From Actinoplanes sp. TBRC 11911 (GTDB lineage: Bacteria; Actinomycetota; Actinomycetes; Mycobacteriales; Micromonosporaceae), in the NCBI RefSeq assembly GCF_012933445.1, contig NZ_JABBNC010000031.1:1-64000 (forward strand): a stretch of 64,000 nt of DNA. Direction: 5' to 3'. A program made the position numbers and the translations under genes. Below the pieces are notes generated by a model. The model saw only the letters and a list, made by a program, of their open reading frames with translations. It did not search any database and had not been told where the DNA came from. Below, piece by piece: positions 49,969 through 58,418 of the stretch. Numbering within the stretch: the first letter of the stretch is position 1; the number at the start of each line of letters is the position of its first letter.

Positions 49969-50877
49969 TCACGGGGGTGACTTGAGGGCGGTCCGCAGCT
50001 GCGCTGCCACGGCGGACGGGTCGGTGCGGAGTAGCCAGGACGGGAAGCGGAGGATGCGGTCGCCGGCGAGCCAGATCTGGTTTTGGCGGAGCATGTCGGC
50101 TGCCCAGTGCTGGGCGTCCATGTGGTGGGCGCCGTCGATCTCGACGAGCAGGCGGTGCTCGGGCCAGTAGGCGTCGATGAAGCGGAGACGGCCGGCCGCG
50201 TCGCGGCGGCGGTGGCTGAGGGTGGGGCGGGGTAGGTCGTGGCGGCGGCACAACGCCAGGAAGTCGGACTCGGACAGGGCGTCGGCGCCGCCCTCGATGT
50301 CGGCGATCATGGCGGCGATCAGGCGGCGGCGGTGGAGTCGTGGGAGGTCGGTCAGGACGGCACGCATGTCGGCCGGGGCGGCGCGGCCCTGCTGGCAGGT
50401 GGCGGCGAGGATGGCCAGGGCCTCGCGGTCGTGTGCGGCCCAGGCGGCGGCGTCGATCGCGGAGCGGGCGGTCGTGGTCCGTGGTGGAAACCCGTCCAGG
50501 CGGTGGGTCTCAGGCAAGGCGACGCGGTGGATGCGGACGGCGGGCATATCGGCGGGCAGCCGCGGGAGCTGCGCGGCCGCCCGGCGATCGACGGGCACGA
50601 TGACGTGCAGCGGCTCGGGTCGTAGTCCGGTGACGCCGCCCTCGGCAGCCGCGGTCGGGCCGGCCAGAAGAGACCGGTGCCCGGCGATGAGGACGGCGGC
50701 CGCCAGCTGCTGAGGGCGGGCGAGCGGGCCGTTCCGGGTGGCGAGAACGCCGCGGCAGACGCTGCGCCAGCGCCCCTGACGCAGGTTTCGCCGCACGGCG
50801 GCGCGCCCGATCGCCGCGGTGGCTTGGGACGTGGTCACCACACCGCACTGCTCGACCATGGTCCGGCTGAAGGGCAT
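49969..50877 (-). CDS. AbiEi-type HTH plus DUF559-like nuclease domain protein
   Basis: A 302-residue protein. The N-terminal part (about 12-60, VVTTSQATAAIGRAAVRRNL) resembles the winged-helix domain of AbiEi antitoxins. The C-terminal part (about 205-300) resembles DUF559/Vsr-type PD-(D/E)xK nucleases, with FIDAYWPEHRLLVEIDGAHH and then QNQIWLAGDRILRFPSW. Such proteins are very common in actinobacteria as lone genes, with no toxin partner, as here. Function unknown. ATG 50877 is the farthest upstream reasonable start. It is divergent from mraZ. Confidence 0.75.
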   Translation of the reverse strand: MPFSRTMVEQCGVVTTSQATAAIGRAAVRRNLRQGRWRSVCRGVLATRNGPLARPQQLAAAVLIAGHRSLLAGPTAAAEGGVTGLRPEPLHVIVPVDRRAAAQLPRLPADMPAVRIHRVALPETHRLDGFPPRTTTARSAIDAAAWAAHDREALAILAATCQQGRAAPADMRAVLTDLPRLHRRRLIAAMIADIEGGADALSESDFLALCRRHDLPRPTLSHRRRDAAGRLRFIDAYWPEHRLLVEIDGAHHMDAQHWAADMLRQNQIWLAGDRILRFPSWLLRTDPSAVAAQLRTALKSPP

Positions 50878-51137
50878 GCAGCAACCCTGCCCGAACCGCC
50901 GGGCCCTCCGCTGCCCCTGTGGATAACTACGGAGGGGTCTCCACTTTCCTCCCCCTGGGGGTTGACAACGTGTGCCGGTGCGAGGTTTGGGCGTGTTTCG
51001 GCGGGTTCAAACAGAGGGTCACGGGAGGATGTCGGAAACCGGACGTGGTCGATCAAGGCGCGGCGCTCCACTTCTGAAGCAACCCGCTGAGCTGCGGTTT
51101 TATCTGCGAATCTGGCTCGCGAGTGCGCTCATTCCGG

Positions 51138-51179
51138 TTGCGGGTGGAGGGAAGTGGAGTAGAGTGGAGCGCAGTGGCA
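51138..51179 (+). promoter_or_regulatory. MraZ operator and dcw promoter
   Basis: Three GTGGAG boxes and a fourth GTGGCA lie exactly 10 bp apart (51144, 51154, 51164, 51174), the four-repeat layout bound by the MraZ ring. A candidate promoter TTGCGG (51138-51143) with TAGAGT (51160-51165, 16-bp spacing) sits under the repeats, so MraZ would block its own transcription and that of the dcw genes. The rest of the 390-nt spacer 50878-51267 shows no gene. Confidence 0.75.
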
Positions 51180-51267
51180 GGGCCGAGGAGAAGCCGACCT
51201 GGGGGGCCTGCCGGCCCGAGTTGACAGGCGGACCGCGAACCGCCAAGGGGCAGGGGGTTGAGGGCCG

Positions 51268-51699
51268 ATGTTTCTCGGCACGCATACCCCGCGCCTTGAC
51301 GACAAGGGGCGGCTGATCCTTCCGGCCAAGTTTCGGGATGAGCTGGCGGGAGGTGTCGTGATCACCAAAGGGCAGGAGCGTTGCCTCTACGTGTTCCCGA
51401 TGCCGGAGTTCCAGCGCATCGCGGGCCAGTTACGGGAAGCGCCGGTCACGAACAAGGCCGCACGGGCGTACAGCCGGGTCTTCTTCGCCAGCGCGCATGA
51501 TGAGGTCCCGGACAAACAGGGGCGGGTCACGATCCCGGCGCACCTCAGGGGGTACGCGGCACTCGAGCGCGACCTCGTGGTGATCGGGGCGAGCACCCGG
51601 GTGGAGATCTGGGACAAGCAATCGTGGGATGAGTACCTCGCGGCGAGCGAAGACGAGTTCGCCGACATCGAGGAGGGGGTGCTGCCCGGCGGACTGTAG
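51268..51699 (+). CDS. mraZ: Transcriptional regulator MraZ
   Basis: A 143-residue MraZ with two SpoVT/AbrB-like swapped-hairpin domains: MFLGTHTPRLDDKGRLILPA (residues 1-20) and VPDKQGRVTIPAHLRGYA (about 76-93). It forms rings that bind repeated boxes upstream of mraZ and represses the dcw cluster. The length is normal. The promoter-proximal operator at 51138-51179 fits autoregulation. rsmH follows after a spacer with a hairpin. Confidence 0.97.
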   Translation: MFLGTHTPRLDDKGRLILPAKFRDELAGGVVITKGQERCLYVFPMPEFQRIAGQLREAPVTNKAARAYSRVFFASAHDEVPDKQGRVTIPAHLRGYAALERDLVVIGASTRVEIWDKQSWDEYLAASEDEFADIEEGVLPGGL

Positions 51700-51777
51700 G
51701 CCGGCATCGGCTTGGCCCGCCTCGCGTGGCCCGGACGTTCCTGCCTCCGTACTGCGAGATCTCCAGCCGCTCCCGCT

Positions 51778-51803
51778 CCTGGCACCTCTTCCCCGGTGCC
51801 AGG
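51778..51803 (+). terminator. Hairpin between mraZ and rsmH
   Basis: A 9-bp perfect stem CCTGGCACC (51778-51786) / GGTGCCAGG (51795-51803) with an 8-nt loop lies in the 226-nt gap between mraZ and rsmH. It may attenuate transcription or stabilise a processed end. No U-tract. Confidence 0.45.
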
Positions 51804-51925
51804 CGCGTGTCCGGCCCAGGCCACGATGAACCGCCTAGCGGATTTGATCGTGAACGGGACGAGCGGATGGGGATCTGGCGGTACGGGCGGGGCGTCCGGG
51901 CCAGGCATTCCAGAGAGGGTTGGGC

Positions 51926-52993
51926 GTGATGGGGGTCGACATGGAGGAGCCGCGCGGCACGCACGTCCCGGTGCTGCTCGAGCGGTGCATCGAGCTGCTC
52001 ACCCCCGCGCTGGAGCTGCCCGGGGCGGTGCACGTCGACTTCACGCTGGGTCTCGGCGGGCACGCCGAGGCGGTGCTGCAACGGTTCCCGGACGTGGTCG
52101 TTATCGGCCTCGACCGGGACCCGGAGGCGCTGGCGTATTCGCGTCGCCGGCTCGCTCCGTTCGCCGCGCGCACGCATCTGATTCACGCGGTCTACGACGA
52201 GCTGCCGCAGGTCATCGACGATCTGGACTATCCGCGGATCCACAGCGGACTGTTCGACCTCGGGGTCTCCTCGCTGCAACTGGACGAGGCGGACCGCGGC
52301 TTCGCGTACGCCCAGGACGCTCCTCTGGACATGCGGATGGACCAGTCCTCGGGCATCACCGCCGAGGAGGTCGTCAACACGTACGAGCCGGGGGAGCTGG
52401 TGCGCATCCTCCGGGCGTACGGGGAAGAGAAGTTTGCTCCTCGGATCGTGTCGGCGATCGTGCGGGAGCGGGCGAAAACCAGGCTCACGTCGACGGCCCG
52501 GCTTGCCGAGCTGGTCAAGGACGCGATCCCGGCCGCCGCGCGACGAACGGGTGGAAATCCCGCGAAAAGAACGTTTCAGGCGCTACGTATTGAGGTAAAT
52601 GGCGAACTCGCCGCACTGGAGTCGGCCGTACCGGCCGCTTTGGACGCGTTGGCCCCGAAAGGGCGCCTTGTGGTGATGAGCTACCAATCTTTGGAGGACC
52701 GGATCGTCAAGCACGCCCTCGCCGAGAGAGCGCGCAGTCGTGGGCCGATCGACCTGCCGGTCGAGCTGCCCGGGACCGGTCCGACGCTGCGGTTACTGAC
52801 AAGGGGGTCGGAACCGCCCAGCGACGAGGAGGTCGCGGAGAACCCGCGAGCGGCTTCGGTGAAGCTGCGCGCGGTGGAACGTCTCAGCGACAAAGGGGCC
52901 GACCGCGAACGGCCGCACATGGCAACACCGCACGGGGGACGGCGGCGCCCACGCCGCCAGGGGGAACACCAAGAGGGGGAGGGGAAAGCATGA
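51926..52993 (+). CDS. rsmH: 16S rRNA (cytosine-1402-N4)-methyltransferase
   Basis: A 355-residue RsmH (MraW). It methylates C1402 of 16S rRNA in the decoding centre. The SAM-binding motif is VHVDFTLGLGGHAEAVLQRF (residues about 35-54), with DRDPEALAYSRRRL downstream and RTFQALRIEVNGEL and LVVMSYQSLEDRIVKHAL near the C-terminus. GTG 51926 was chosen, with GAGAGGG about 6 nt upstream; ATG 51929 and ATG 51941 are close alternatives. It overlaps the next gene by 4 nt. Confidence 0.95.
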   Translation: MMGVDMEEPRGTHVPVLLERCIELLTPALELPGAVHVDFTLGLGGHAEAVLQRFPDVVVIGLDRDPEALAYSRRRLAPFAARTHLIHAVYDELPQVIDDLDYPRIHSGLFDLGVSSLQLDEADRGFAYAQDAPLDMRMDQSSGITAEEVVNTYEPGELVRILRAYGEEKFAPRIVSAIVRERAKTRLTSTARLAELVKDAIPAAARRTGGNPAKRTFQALRIEVNGELAALESAVPAALDALAPKGRLVVMSYQSLEDRIVKHALAERARSRGPIDLPVELPGTGPTLRLLTRGSEPPSDEEVAENPRAASVKLRAVERLSDKGADRERPHMATPHGGRRRPRRQGEHQEGEGKA

Positions 52994-54393
52994 GCGAGCG
53001 CAGCCAGGCGCCGCGGTCGGGGGGCCGGACCGCGGATCAGCGCAGGCGCGATGCCGACGCCCAGCGCGCGCCGGAGCGACTTTCCGGCGAGGCCGACACG
53101 CGACGGTCAGGGATGCGGCGTGACCGGGGGACGAACACGCCATCTCGGGGCCGCGAGACGGAGTTGCCGCGCTCTCGCCGCGATGAGGCTGCTTCGGTAC
53201 GCCGGGAGGGGCGCGACACCGGCGCCAGTGGCCGTCCGCGCGAGTCCGATCGCGGCCGGTTGCGCCCGCGCGACACGGAGGGTCTGCGCATCAAGCCGCG
53301 CCGGGAGACCGACGGGGTGCGCGTCCGGGCGCGCGGCAGCGAGGCACCGCGGGTCAAGCGGGACGCGGAGGGGCTGCGCTCGAAGGCGCGCGACACGGAT
53401 GGCGTGCGGGCTCGATCTCGCGACACCGACGGGCTGCGGGCCAAGACGCGTGACGCCGACGGGCTGCGGGCCAAGGCGCGGGACACCGAGGGCGTGCGGA
53501 ACCGGGCTCGTGGGCACGCGAACGACACCGACGGGTCGCGGGTGGGGGCCCGTAACGGCTCGTCGCTCGGGCGCGGGGTCGACGCGGGGCGGCTCGGCTC
53601 GCCGGCGGCGCGGGACCGCAAGGCCTCGGTGCGCCGTGGCCGGATGGCGGACGCGCTCGCCGGGCGGCGGCGTGCGCAGGACGTGGACGCGCCGATCGAC
53701 GGCACCGCAGCGCTTCAGGTGTCGCCGGAGATCATGGCCGAACCGTTGAAGGTCACCGACGCGCCGAAGCCGCCGCAGCTGCGGGTCGCGCCGCCGGCAC
53801 CGATCAGTGTGCCGCGGGCGCCGTTCGTGGCGACCGTGCTCGGCGTCGTCGTGGTCGGCGTGCTCGGCATTCTGCTGATCAACACGAAGACGAACGAGAA
53901 CTCGTTCCGGATCGCCGACCTGGAGAAGCAGAACGCCGTCCTGGACAACAAGAAGCAGGACCTGGACAACCAGCTCGTGCAGGCGTCCAGTGTGGGCAAC
54001 CTGGACGCCGCGGCCCGCCGTCTCGGCATGGTCAAGGTGGACAAGATGGCGCTGCTGAAGCTGCCCGACGGCAAGATCATCGGGGTGCCGACGCCCACCG
54101 ACGGCAAGGTCTCGGTCACCGCGCAGGATCCGAAGGGGTCCGCGGATCCGGACGCCAAGCCGACGGAGAACGCCGGGACCGACGCGCAGCAGCCGCCGGC
54201 GGGGCAGCCGGCGGCCGGGCAGAACGGCCAGACCGGGCAGGGCAACCAGAACGGCCAGCCCGCCGGGCAGCCGACGCTGGGTCAGCCGACGCTGGGGCAG
54301 ACCGATCCGGGTCAGCCGACGCTCGGTTCGGGGCAGACCGGGCTGGGCACGACCAACGGGAACCAGACCGGTACCGGGCAGACGGGACAGTAG
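52990..54393 (+). CDS. FtsL-like division protein with long repetitive cytoplasmic domain
   Basis: A 467-residue bitopic membrane protein at the ftsL position. One transmembrane segment (FVATVLGVVVVGVLGILLIN, residues about 279-298) is followed by a short coiled coil (RIADLEKQNAVLDNKKQDLD) as in FtsL/DivIC. The cytoplasmic part is about 275 residues, much longer than in classical FtsL. It is Arg/Asp-rich and includes a ten-residue repeat (RDTDGLRAKA type, residues about 94-173). The external tail (about 367-467) is Gln/Gly/Pro-rich. It is predicted to join FtsI and FtsW in the divisome. ATG 52990 overlaps rsmH as ATGA. Confidence 0.85.
   Translation: MSERSQAPRSGGRTADQRRRDADAQRAPERLSGEADTRRSGMRRDRGTNTPSRGRETELPRSRRDEAASVRREGRDTGASGRPRESDRGRLRPRDTEGLRIKPRRETDGVRVRARGSEAPRVKRDAEGLRSKARDTDGVRARSRDTDGLRAKTRDADGLRAKARDTEGVRNRARGHANDTDGSRVGARNGSSLGRGVDAGRLGSPAARDRKASVRRGRMADALAGRRRAQDVDAPIDGTAALQVSPEIMAEPLKVTDAPKPPQLRVAPPAPISVPRAPFVATVLGVVVVGVLGILLINTKTNENSFRIADLEKQNAVLDNKKQDLDNQLVQASSVGNLDAAARRLGMVKVDKMALLKLPDGKIIGVPTPTDGKVSVTAQDPKGSADPDAKPTENAGTDAQQPPAGQPAAGQNGQTGQGNQNGQPAGQPTLGQPTLGQTDPGQPTLGSGQTGLGTTNGNQTGTGQTGQ
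53359..53508. repeat. 30-bp in-frame repeats in the ftsL-like gene
   Basis: Five consecutive 30-bp units encode RDAEGLRSKA, RDTDGVRARS, RDTDGLRAKT, RDADGLRAKA and RDTEGVRNRA. More diverged units extend upstream to about 53269. The 30-bp length keeps the frame and adds one ten-residue step each time. Confidence 0.9.
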
Positions 54394-54395
54394 GT

Positions 54396-56852
54396 ATGCC
54401 GCCGCGTTCTGACGACACACCGCGCCGGGGCGTTCAGCCCCGGCGCGGCACGTCTCGTGACCTTCCGCCGGAGGAGACGGACGACGAGGGCCGCGGTTTC
54501 GGCGGCATCGGTGACGCGCGCGCCTACACGCCGCGCGGACGCACGGTGGCCGAGCGGGACCAGCGCACGCGTTCGCCGCGCGCGGGCCGCAACACCGACC
54601 CGTTCCGCCCGGCGCTACAGGTCCTGGACGGTGGGCGCCCCCAGCGCGGCCGTCGCCCCGATGCTGATTTGCCGGATAAATCGGATAAATCGCGGGCGGA
54701 GGAGCAGAAAGGCGCCTCGCGCTCCGGTGCCAAGCCGGACTCGGCGCAACGGCGTGAGTCGCAACAGCGAGAAGCACCGCTGCGACAGACCAGGACGCGG
54801 GGGGCCAAGCCGCCCGAGAGCCGGACGCGCGGCGCCAAGCTGCCCGAGAGCCGGACCCGGGAGGCCAGGCTGCCCGAGAGCCGGACCCGGGACGCCAAGC
54901 TGCCCGAGAGCCGGACCCGGGACGCCAAGGCGCGGATGCCCCGCGGGCCGCGGCCGGAAGTCGTCGACGACTTCGACGACGACGCGTTTGACGGCCGTTC
55001 CCGGGGGCGCGGCGGGCGCCCGGCCCCGGCGGGAACGGGCAAGGGGAGTAGGAACGGCAGGCCGCCGGGCTACCCGCGTACGGGGAAAATCGTCGCTGAA
55101 CCGCCCAAGCTGGCCAACAGCACCCGGCGGCTGCGGATCGGCGCCGTGGTGGCGCTCGCGCTCTTCGCCATGGTCGGGATCCGGCTCGTCGTGCTGCAGG
55201 TGGGCTCGTCCCCGGCCGACGCCGCGCGGCTCATGGAACTGCGCGAGGACCGGCTCGCCACCGTCATGCTGCCCGCCGCCCGCGGAAGCATCCTGGACCG
55301 CAACGGCGCCGTGCTCGCGCACAGCGTCGAGGCCCGCTTCGTCGCCGCCGACCCGAAGCTGGTTAAGGACCCGGTGAAAATCGCCGGCATCCTGTCGCCG
55401 CTGATCGGTGTCGCGGCCTCCGAGCTGGTGCCGAAGATGACCCCGCACGACCGGCCGGGTGGCGGCGAATCGCGCTTCGAGTACCTCGCCCAGGGCGTCG
55501 ACATCGGGATCGGCGAGAAGATCAAGGCGATGGACCTGCCGGGCATCGTCGTCAAGCAGGACGAGCGGCGCGACGAGCCCGGCGCCGACCTGGCCGCCAA
55601 CCTGATCGGCTTCGTCGGCGCGGACAACTCCGGCCTGGAAGGGCTGGAGGCGCGCTACGACTCGCTGCTGCGCGGTACCGACGGCGAACACGTCTTCGAG
55701 ATCGGCAAGGGCGACCTGGACAAGCCGATCCCGGGCGGCTACGACAAGCTCACCGCGCCGCAGCCGGGCACCTCGCTGCAGCTGACCATCGACGACGACC
55801 TGCAGTACGAGGTGCAGCGCATCCTGTGCGAGCAGGCGAAGTCGGACAAGGCCTCGATCGCCGGTGCCGTGGTGCTCGACGTCAAGTCCGGTGAGGTGCT
55901 GGCGCAGGCGAGCTGCCCGACCTACAACGCGGCGAAGGCGGAGGACTACTCGCCGACCGACCGCGTGGACGTGCCGAGCGCGATCATCGCGGACCCCGGT
56001 TCGGTGCACAAGGCGTTCATCTTCGGCGCCGCCCTGCAGGAAGGGCTGATCACGCCGGACTCGGTGGAGACCATCGGGCCGGGCATCGAGCGCGGCGGGT
56101 ACGCGTTCCGGGACAGCCACCCGCAGCCCAAGGGCACGAAGATCACGATGCCGGGGATTCTGGCGTTGTCCAGCAACGTCGGCACGATCCTGCTGGCCGA
56201 CCGGCTCGGCGCCCAGCGCGTCTACGAGTACCAGCAGAAGTTCGGGCTGGGTAAGGCCACCAACGAGGGCATGCCGGGCGAGGCGCCGGGCAAGCTGCTG
56301 ACCCCGGCCGAGTGGAGCGGTTCGGCGTCCGGTTCGGTGCCGATCGGCATGAGCGTGGACGCGACGCTGATCCAGATGGCGGCCGGCTACGCGGCGATCG
56401 CGAACAACGGCACCTACGTCCAGCCGCACCTGATCAAGGCGATGATCTCGGGGCAGAACGGCAAGGTGACCCCGGGTCCGGCGCCGGAGACGCATTCGGT
56501 GCTGAGCCCGAACGTCGCGGCCGAGCTGCGCAACATGATGCAGGCGGTGGTCGATGACAAGGAGGCGACCGGGACGCAGGCCGCCGTCAGCGGCTACAAC
56601 GTGGCGGGCAAGACCGGCACCGGCAAGCGGCTGATCGACGGTCAGTACACGAGCTACAACTACGGGTCGTTCATCGGCATGGCGCCGGCCGACAACCCGC
56701 AGTTCGTGGTAGCGGTGTCCGCCGATGTCCCGCACGGCAGCGGCGGCGACGTGGCCGCCCCGGCGTTCAGCAAGATGATGCAGTTCGCCCTGCTCCAGCG
56801 CAAGGTTCCGCCGTCCACGACGAAGCCGCCGACATTCAAAATCCATCCGTGA
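54396..56852 (+). CDS. ftsI: Septal transpeptidase FtsI (class B PBP)
   Basis: An 818-residue class B penicillin-binding protein that cross-links septal peptidoglycan. A basic cytoplasmic region of about 245 residues includes repeats (residues about 134-178). The membrane segment is about 248-268. The pedestal domain follows, and the transpeptidase motifs are SVHK (SxxK, Ser536), SSN (592-594) and KTG (739-741). The N-terminal part is much longer than in most FtsI proteins. ATG 54396 starts 2 nt after the FtsL-like gene. murE follows after a 45-nt gap with its own -10 box. Confidence 0.95.
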   Translation: MPPRSDDTPRRGVQPRRGTSRDLPPEETDDEGRGFGGIGDARAYTPRGRTVAERDQRTRSPRAGRNTDPFRPALQVLDGGRPQRGRRPDADLPDKSDKSRAEEQKGASRSGAKPDSAQRRESQQREAPLRQTRTRGAKPPESRTRGAKLPESRTREARLPESRTRDAKLPESRTRDAKARMPRGPRPEVVDDFDDDAFDGRSRGRGGRPAPAGTGKGSRNGRPPGYPRTGKIVAEPPKLANSTRRLRIGAVVALALFAMVGIRLVVLQVGSSPADAARLMELREDRLATVMLPAARGSILDRNGAVLAHSVEARFVAADPKLVKDPVKIAGILSPLIGVAASELVPKMTPHDRPGGGESRFEYLAQGVDIGIGEKIKAMDLPGIVVKQDERRDEPGADLAANLIGFVGADNSGLEGLEARYDSLLRGTDGEHVFEIGKGDLDKPIPGGYDKLTAPQPGTSLQLTIDDDLQYEVQRILCEQAKSDKASIAGAVVLDVKSGEVLAQASCPTYNAAKAEDYSPTDRVDVPSAIIADPGSVHKAFIFGAALQEGLITPDSVETIGPGIERGGYAFRDSHPQPKGTKITMPGILALSSNVGTILLADRLGAQRVYEYQQKFGLGKATNEGMPGEAPGKLLTPAEWSGSASGSVPIGMSVDATLIQMAAGYAAIANNGTYVQPHLIKAMISGQNGKVTPGPAPETHSVLSPNVAAELRNMMQAVVDDKEATGTQAAVSGYNVAGKTGTGKRLIDGQYTSYNYGSFIGMAPADNPQFVVAVSADVPHGSGGDVAAPAFSKMMQFALLQRKVPPSTTKPPTFKIHP
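54795..54929. repeat. 30-bp in-frame repeats in ftsI
   Basis: About four and a half 30-bp units encode RTRGAKPPES, RTRGAKLPES, RTREARLPES and RTRDAKLPES in the cytoplasmic region of FtsI. The period is the same (ten residues) as in the neighbouring FtsL-like gene, but the sequence is not related. Confidence 0.9.
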
Positions 56853-56883
56853 GCCCGTTTTCGACCGGATGCCGGACACGGGG

Positions 56884-56889
56884 TAGGGT
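56884..56889 (+). promoter_or_regulatory. Possible -10 box for murE
   Basis: TAGGGT ends 8 nt before GTG 56898 and no Shine-Dalgarno is visible, so murE may have an internal promoter and leaderless start in addition to read-through from ftsI. Confidence 0.4.
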
Positions 56890-56897
56890 CTGACGCC

Positions 56898-58418
56898 GTG
56901 CCCGGCATTCCTCGTCCCACGACTGTCGCGCCGCTGAGATTGAGCCGGCTCGCCGCGCTCGCGCCGGCTGCGCTGAGCGGCGCGGACGTCGAGGTCACCG
57001 GCATGACGCACAACAGCCGCGAGGTGCGTCCCGGTGATCTGTACGCGGCGCTGCCCGGGGCCAACCGGCACGGCGTGGAGTTTGTCGCGCAGGCCGTGGA
57101 GGCGGGTGCCGTCGCGGTGCTCACCGATGCGGCCGGGCGCGACGCGGCACTGTCGTCGGGCCTGCCGGTGCTGGTGTCGGAAGACCCGAGAAAAAGCCTC
57201 GGTGCGCTCGCCTCGGCCGTCTACGGCGACCCGTCCGCCCGGCTCACGATGATCGGCATCACCGGTACGGCGGGCAAGACCTCCACGGCGTACCTGGTGG
57301 AATCGGGTCTGCAGGCCGCCGGGCTGGTCACCGGCCTGATCGGCACGGTCGAGACGCGGCTCGGCGACCTGATCGTGCAGAGCGTGCGCACCACGCCGGA
57401 GGCGACCGACCTGCAGGCCATCCTGGCCGCCGCGCTGGAGCGCGACGTGACCGCGGTGGTGATGGAGGTGTCCAGCCACGCCCTCGCCGTCGGCCGGGTC
57501 GGCGGGCTGCGCTTCGCGGTCGGTGGGTATACGAACTTCGGTCTCGACCACCTCGACTTCCACGCCGACGCGGACGACTACTTCGCGGCCAAGGCCAAGC
57601 TGTTCGACGGCCGGTCCCGGGTCGAGATCCTCAACCACGACGACCCGGCGCTGGTGCCGCTGCGCAAGCCCGCGACGGTGACGTATTCGGCGGCCGGCGA
57701 CCGGGACGCGACGTGGTGGGCCTCGGACGTCCGCCCGTCGGCGTTCGGTCAGCGTTTCGTCGCGCACGGCCCGGACGATCTGGCCGTCGAGGCGGGCGTG
57801 GCGCTGCCTGGCCGGCACAACGTGGCGAACGCGCTGCTGGCCCTGGCCTCGCTGGTCACGGTCGGGGTGGACGCGCGCATCGCGGCCCGGGGCATCGCCG
57901 CCTGCAAGGGCGTGCCGGGCCGTCTCGAGCTGGTGGACGCGCCGGGCGAGATCCTCGGCGTGGTCGACTACGCGCACAAGCCGGACGCGATCGTGGCGGC
58001 CCTCGCCGCGCTGCGTGAGCTGGCGACCGGGCGGGGCGGCCGGCTGATCTGCCTGATCGGTGCCGGCGGCGACCGCGACAAGGGCAAACGCCCGCTGATG
58101 GGTGCCGCCGCGGCCCGGGGTTCGGACCTGGTGATCGTGACGGATGACAACCCCAGGACCGAAGACCCGGCTTCCGTACGCGCTGCCGTGCGCGCCGGTG
58201 CGGAAGGCGCGGGCGCCGCGGCGAAGATCGTCGAGGTGGCCGGCCGGCGTGCGGCGATCGACGAGGCGGTCCGTCTCGCCGGGCCGGGCGACGTGGTCGC
58301 GGTACTCGGCAAGGGACACGAGCGGGGCCAGGAGGTGAACGGCCAGGTGCTGCCGTTCGACGACCGGATCGAGCTGGCGGCCGCGCTGACCGCCGCCGCG
58401 GAAGGTGCTTCTTCTTGA
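56898..58418 (+). CDS. murE: UDP-MurNAc-tripeptide synthetase (meso-DAP adding)
   Basis: A 506-residue Mur ligase. The N-terminal UDP-binding domain has MTHNSREVRPGDLYAALPG. The ATP loop is GITGTAGKTSTAYLVESG (residues about 119-136). The C-terminal DNPRTEDP (about 415-422) is the motif for diaminopimelate rather than lysine, so the wall peptide has meso-DAP or hydroxy-DAP. It adds this residue to UDP-MurNAc-L-Ala-D-Glu. GTG 56898 is used. murF overlaps its end by 4 nt. Confidence 0.96.
   Translation: MPGIPRPTTVAPLRLSRLAALAPAALSGADVEVTGMTHNSREVRPGDLYAALPGANRHGVEFVAQAVEAGAVAVLTDAAGRDAALSSGLPVLVSEDPRKSLGALASAVYGDPSARLTMIGITGTAGKTSTAYLVESGLQAAGLVTGLIGTVETRLGDLIVQSVRTTPEATDLQAILAAALERDVTAVVMEVSSHALAVGRVGGLRFAVGGYTNFGLDHLDFHADADDYFAAKAKLFDGRSRVEILNHDDPALVPLRKPATVTYSAAGDRDATWWASDVRPSAFGQRFVAHGPDDLAVEAGVALPGRHNVANALLALASLVTVGVDARIAARGIAACKGVPGRLELVDAPGEILGVVDYAHKPDAIVAALAALRELATGRGGRLICLIGAGGDRDKGKRPLMGAAAARGSDLVIVTDDNPRTEDPASVRAAVRAGAEGAGAAAKIVEVAGRRAAIDEAVRLAGPGDVVAVLGKGHERGQEVNGQVLPFDDRIELAAALTAAAEGASS

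Noticed and set aside
49001..50251. A 416-codon minus-strand frame with repeated CHGGARAEL-like peptides
   Set aside because: The underlying units are 71 bp, so the peptide changes frame between units; all three minus frames stay open. It is a noncoding tandem array plus part of the AbiEi-like gene.
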